From a bacterium (lineage in GTDB: Bacteria; Electryoneota; RPQS01), in assembly GCA_028711875.1 (NCBI GenBank), contig JAQTRJ010000070.1:1-8675 (forward strand): DNA of 8,675 nucleotides, given 5' to 3'. Below are positions 4,963-8,675 of this stretch, in pieces. Below the pieces are notes generated by a model. That model was not told the DNA's origin, made no database searches, and saw only the letters and a program-made list of their open reading frames with translations. How positions within the stretch are numbered: position 1 is the first letter of the stretch; the number at the start of each line of letters is the position of its first letter. Position numbers and translations under genes: made by a program.

Positions 4963-7459
4963 TCGTCACTCCCGATTCGGGGCGTTCGCCGCGATAGGCT
5001 GCCAATGCCTGCTCCACCGCCCCGCGCAGCCGCGCTCCCGTCGCGTCGTTTTCCCGCAAGGATCGCACCAGCAGATGATGCCGGTACTCTCCGCGCACTC
5101 GCGGAATCAGCGCCGGCGCCGGACCAAGCAGCGAAATCCGCGCGTCCCCTTTCAACAGCCGTCGCAATCTCAGCAGTGCGCGCACGGTCGTGCTCTGCTC
5201 CTTGCCCGTCGCCCGGAGCAGAATCAGCCGCGCCGCCGGCGGGTAGCCGCTGCGCATGCGGCTCGCGATTTCCTGCTCCATGAACGCTTTCCAATCGCCC
5301 GCGAGCACGCTGACCAGCACGGGATGCTCGGCCGCCGCGCTCTGCACGATGACCGTTCCCGGTTCACGGCGTCGGCCCGCCCGGCCCGCCAATTGAGTAA
5401 TCAGCGCCGCCGCCCGCTCCGACGAGCGAAAATCGGGATAAAACAATTCCGCGTCCGCCTGCACCACCGCCGCGAGTTCCACGCGCGGAAAATCGAGACC
5501 CTTCGCCACCATCTGCGTGCCGACCAGAATGTCGTATTCGCCCGCCGCGAACGCCGCCACCATCCGCCCGTGTTTTCCGCCGCGCGTGGCCGTGTCCGAG
5601 TCCATTCGCAGAATCCGCGCCTGCGGAAATTTCGCGGTCAGCTCCTCTTCGATCCGCTGCGTGCCGTAGCCCTGCGTCAGCCACTCCGAACGGCCGCAGC
5701 GGTCGCAGGCGTCGGGCGCCGGTTCGCGATGATCGCAATAGTGACAGCGCAGCCCCGCGCCGCGCCGGTGAAACGTCAGGCTTACCGAACAGTCGGGGCA
5801 CATGGGAATCCGCCCGCACTCTGCGCAAATCAGAAACGGCGCAAAGCCGCGTCGGTTTTGCAGCAGCACCGTCTGCCGTCCGCGTTCGAGAGTCGCTTGG
5901 ATTTCCGTGAGCAGTTCGTCCGTGAACGCCGGCAATTCCCGAAAACGCGCCCGCTCGCGCGCGCTCGCGCCCGTCGTGTCCGCTTGTGTGCCTTCTGTGG
6001 GAGAAGGTTTCCGTTCGACCATGCGTACCGCCGGCATGACCGCGCCCCCGACGCGCTCGGGAAGCTCGAGCAGCCGGTATTTGCCGTTCAGCGCGTGCTG
6101 AAACGACTCCACCGACGGCGTGGCGCTGCCCAGCACAACCACCGCCTTCGCCTGCTGCGCCCGCATCAGCGCCGCGTCGCGCGCGTGATAGCGCGGCGCG
6201 GGATCGTCCTGCTTGTAACTCGGCTCCTGCTCTTCGTCCACGACGATCAGTCCCAGCGAGTCGAGCGGCGCGAACACCGCCGAGCGCGCGCCCACCACAA
6301 CCGGATAGCGTCCCGCCCGAATGTCCCGCCACAAATCATAGCGCACCGCCGGATTCTGCGCGCTGTGCTGAATCGCCACGCGATCGCCGAACGCGCGATA
6401 AAATCGCCCCCACACGAACGGCGTCAGCGCGATCTCCGGCAGCAGCACGAGCGCGGTCCTGTTCTGCGCCAGCGCGCGCCGGATCGCCTCAATATACACC
6501 TGCGTTTTCCCCGATCCGGTCACACCGTAGAGCAGAAACGGCTCGAATTTCCCCCGCGTCAACGACTCATGAATCGCCGTCACCGCCGTCTGCTGCGCGT
6601 CCGTCAAGCGCTCGGGTTCGACAGTTTCCGGAATCGCTTCCCGCGTTGGATCCCACCGCGATACGTCCTCCTCGCGCAGCGAAACCGCGCCGCGCCGTAC
6701 GAGTTTCGCCAGCGCCTGTCTCCGCCCGCTCCCCGCGCCTTTCAGCAGTTCGCTCTGAAGAATCCCCTCGCCGTCCGCCGCGAACAGCTCGCGGATCAAC
6801 CTCTGTTCGTGGATCGAACGCACGTGAATGAAATACTCCGGAGTGATCTGCGCCTGCGTGTCATCCGCGAGCGTCACGATTATGTCCGTACGCGTCCGCA
6901 CCCGCGGCGCGCGCAGCACCGGGCGATAGGCAATCCATCCCGCTCGTTCCAGCCGCTTCAAGGCCGCCGCGGTTCGCCCGAGTCCGAATTCCCTGTGCAT
7001 TCGCTCGCCGGACACCGGAGCCTCCGACATCGCGCGAATCGCCGCCTCCAGAGTGTCGTGCGAGAAAATTTCCGCCTTCAGTTGCGGATCGTCAGCGGGC
7101 GTCGTCAGCGTCCAATAGCGTTTCTCATCAAGCGCGATTCCCGCCGGCAGCGCAGCCTTGATCGCGTCTCCCCACGAACATAAATAATACTCCGAAACCC
7201 AGCGTGTGAACGCGAGCATCCGCCGCCCCAGCGCCGGTTCGCTGTCGAGTAAAAACTCGATCTCGCGCGTGGCCTTGTCGTCGTCCTCGGCGCGCGCGCT
7301 GACGATCATGCCCGTCAGCCGCCGTTTGCCCAGCGGAGCCAGCACTCGCATTCCCGGCCTCGCCTGCTCCGCGAGGTGCGGCGGAATCCGGTACGAAAAA
7401 ATCGGTTCCACACCCGGAAACGCCACCTCCACCGTGCCAGGTCGTGCCGCTTGGTTCAT
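4928..7459 (-). CDS. priA: Primosomal protein N' (replication-restart helicase PriA)
   Basis: A 3'-to-5' DNA helicase that recognises stalled or repaired forks and starts reloading of the replicative helicase. The 843 residues show the full family layout: an N-terminal 3'BD (about 9-110, with the GMRVLAPLGKR motif), a winged-helix region, Walker A GVTGSGKT (312-319), Walker B VVDEEQEPSYKQ (406-417), motif III GSATPS (444-449), eight zinc-binding Cys (545, 548, 554, 557, 572, 575, 585, 588), motif V VGTQMVAKGLDFP (646-658) and motif VI LAGRAGR (690-696), then the C-terminal domain. The Walker B has Gln where the usual form is DEEH. A low-complexity linker (about 484-510) rich in Arg, Ala and Thr separates the two helicase lobes. 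The ATG at 7459 shares ATGA with the der stop and has no ribosome binding site of its own, which suggests coupled translation. Confidence 0.97.
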   Translation of the reverse strand: MNQAARPGTVEVAFPGVEPIFSYRIPPHLAEQARPGMRVLAPLGKRRLTGMIVSARAEDDDKATREIEFLLDSEPALGRRMLAFTRWVSEYYLCSWGDAIKAALPAGIALDEKRYWTLTTPADDPQLKAEIFSHDTLEAAIRAMSEAPVSGERMHREFGLGRTAAALKRLERAGWIAYRPVLRAPRVRTRTDIIVTLADDTQAQITPEYFIHVRSIHEQRLIRELFAADGEGILQSELLKGAGSGRRQALAKLVRRGAVSLREEDVSRWDPTREAIPETVEPERLTDAQQTAVTAIHESLTRGKFEPFLLYGVTGSGKTQVYIEAIRRALAQNRTALVLLPEIALTPFVWGRFYRAFGDRVAIQHSAQNPAVRYDLWRDIRAGRYPVVVGARSAVFAPLDSLGLIVVDEEQEPSYKQDDPAPRYHARDAALMRAQQAKAVVVLGSATPSVESFQHALNGKYRLLELPERVGGAVMPAVRMVERKPSPTEGTQADTTGASARERARFRELPAFTDELLTEIQATLERGRQTVLLQNRRGFAPFLICAECGRIPMCPDCSVSLTFHRRGAGLRCHYCDHREPAPDACDRCGRSEWLTQGYGTQRIEEELTAKFPQARILRMDSDTATRGGKHGRMVAAFAAGEYDILVGTQMVAKGLDFPRVELAAVVQADAELFYPDFRSSERAAALITQLAGRAGRRREPGTVIVQSAAAEHPVLVSVLAGDWKAFMEQEIASRMRSGYPPAARLILLRATGKEQSTTVRALLRLRRLLKGDARISLLGPAPALIPRVRGEYRHHLLVRSLRENDATGARLRGAVEQALAAYRGERPESGVTIDADVDPQTVT

Positions 7460-8675
7460 GTGCGCTTGCGAAACGCCAATCGGATCGGGACTCCCTCGAA
7501 TCCGTATTGTTCGCGCAGCCGCCGCTCCAGAAACCGCCGATAATGATCGGCCACGAGTTCCGGTCGTCCGGTGAAAAACACGAACAGCGGCTGTTCGGCG
7601 GTAACTTGAGTCATGTAATGAAACCGAAGGTCGCGGCCTTTGATCGCCGGCGGCGGACTCGTCGCCATGAGGTCCTCAAGAAACCGGTTCAGCTCCGAGG
7701 TCGCAATCCGCTTCTGCCGCTCTTCATGAATGCGCAGCACGGCTTCAAGCGCCTTGAACACGCGCTGCTTCTCCAGCGACGAAATGAACATCACCGGAAT
7801 GTAATCGAGAGTGGCATAACGGTCGAAGATCTCGCGCTGCAAGCGGTCGGCGGCGCGCGCGTCCTTCTCCGCGAGGTCCCACTTGTTCACGCACAGCAGA
7901 ATTCCCTTGCCCATCTCCTCGGCCTGCTGCACGATGCGAATGTCCTGACTGACCACGCCTTCCGCCGCGTCGGTCAGCACCACCGCCACGTCGCACTCGC
8001 GCAGCGCGCGCTCGGTGCGCACCGTCGTGTAGAATTCCACGGCTTCTTTGTCGCGGCTGCGGCGGCGCAATCCGGCCGTATCCATCAGCGTCAGCGTCTG
8101 ACCATAGTAGGTGACCACCGTATCCGCGGCGTCGCGCGTCGTTCCGGGAATGGGAGTGACCACCCGCAGCGGCTTGCCGACCACCGCGTTCACGAACGAT
8201 GATTTTCCCACGTTGGGCCGCCCGACCACCGCGACCAACGGGTGCGGACGCTCGGGAGTCTCCGCGCTGCCGCGCTCGGCAATCTGCTCCGTAACGTGAT
8301 CGAGCATCTCGGCCACGCCGCGCCCGCTTACCGCGCTCACCGGCCACGGATCGCCAAGCCCGAGCGCATAGAACCGCGACACTTCCCCATCCTGCTTCGG
8401 CCCGTCGGTCTTGTTGACGGCCAACACCACCGGCTTGCCGCCGCGCTGCAGGAGCCGCGCGATGCTCAGATCGGAATCCGTCGGCCCGGTCTGGGCGTCT
8501 CCTATGAATAAAACAAGATCGCATTCCTCGAGCGCGAAGTGCACCTGCTCGCGGATCGCGATCTCGAATGTGTCGTCGCTCTGCGGCACCCAGCCGCCCG
8601 TGTCCATCATCAGCAGCGCGCATCCCTGCCACTCCGCTTCCGCCACATGCCGGTCGCGCGTCACTCCTGATTCGG
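7456..8675 (-). CDS. der: Ribosome-assembly GTPase Der (EngA), partial (5' end beyond window)
   Basis: An essential double-domain GTPase that helps mature the 50S ribosomal subunit. The reading frame is open to the window edge, with 405 residues visible, beginning ESGVTRDR, which is the G2 region of the first domain. So the first P-loop, perhaps 30-40 residues, lies outside; a GTG at 8664 is internal and not the start. First domain: DTGG (24-27), NKTD (87-90). Second domain: P-loop GRPNVGKSS (151-159), TTRD (178-181), DTAG (198-201), NKWD (263-266), SSLEKQ (298-303). The KH-like domain (about 326-405) includes LNRFLEDLM and the ending YGFEGVPIRLAFRKR, typical of Der. All motifs look intact. 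Its TGA overlaps the priA start codon as ATGA. Confidence 0.97.
   Translation of the reverse strand, partial: ESGVTRDRHVAEAEWQGCALLMMDTGGWVPQSDDTFEIAIREQVHFALEECDLVLFIGDAQTGPTDSDLSIARLLQRGGKPVVLAVNKTDGPKQDGEVSRFYALGLGDPWPVSAVSGRGVAEMLDHVTEQIAERGSAETPERPHPLVAVVGRPNVGKSSFVNAVVGKPLRVVTPIPGTTRDAADTVVTYYGQTLTLMDTAGLRRRSRDKEAVEFYTTVRTERALRECDVAVVLTDAAEGVVSQDIRIVQQAEEMGKGILLCVNKWDLAEKDARAADRLQREIFDRYATLDYIPVMFISSLEKQRVFKALEAVLRIHEERQKRIATSELNRFLEDLMATSPPPAIKGRDLRFHYMTQVTAEQPLFVFFTGRPELVADHYRRFLERRLREQYGFEGVPIRLAFRKRT

Noticed and set aside
4595..7183. An 862-codon open frame on the plus strand opposite priA
   Set aside because: It is a shadow of priA caused by GC-rich codon use. The translation is Arg/His-rich with no recognisable domain, while the opposite strand encodes an intact PriA.
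4963..8675. Near-identical 17-base stretches at 4964-4980 and the right window edge
   Set aside because: Both are coding, for ESGVT in PriA and in Der. In Der it is a family motif, so the match is most likely chance.

Overview
The window is a compact, GC-rich bacterial segment in which every supported gene lies on the minus strand, so it reads from right to left. The gene set (a PorV/PorQ-type outer-membrane protein, an ECF sigma factor with a membrane protein and a Spy/CpxP-like periplasmic protein, signal peptides throughout) points to a diderm bacterium. It is plausibly an uncultivated lineage of the FCB superphylum or a neighbour, but the window alone cannot fix the taxon.

Right block (8675 to 3898): the GTPase gene der (5' end cut by the window edge), priA (replication-restart helicase) and a membrane-anchored gluzincin-type metallopeptidase. 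The der stop and priA start share ATGA, and the peptidase starts 35 nt inside priA, so these three look translationally coupled: ribosome assembly, fork restart and an envelope protease on one transcript.

Gap 3577-3897 (321 nt): two tandem copies of a 70-73 nt hairpin element, then the leader of the next operon. A third copy lies at 675-747. The three share a nearly constant outer arm (ATTCTGGACG), a one-base bulge on the same arm, and inner stems whose sequence differs while pairing is kept. Every stem mismatch is G.U when read on the minus strand and A.C on the plus strand, which suggests an RNA structure made in the direction of the genes.

Middle block (3576 to 761): porV-like gene, ECF sigma factor, a one-pass membrane protein (probable anti-sigma factor) and a small secreted LTxxQ protein. 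This looks like an envelope-stress operon: an outer-membrane protein, a regulator pair and a periplasmic chaperone or sensor. A short perfect hairpin lies in the 112-nt gap between sigma and anti-sigma genes. After the last gene come the third repeat element and a strong intrinsic terminator (637-665).

Left edge (578 to 1): the N-terminal part of a GT2 glycosyltransferase, cut by the window edge, with a possible leaderless promoter.

There is no tRNA, rRNA, CRISPR array or transposase. Most of the window is ordinary; the structured repeat family and the architecture of the sigma operon are the parts worth a second look.
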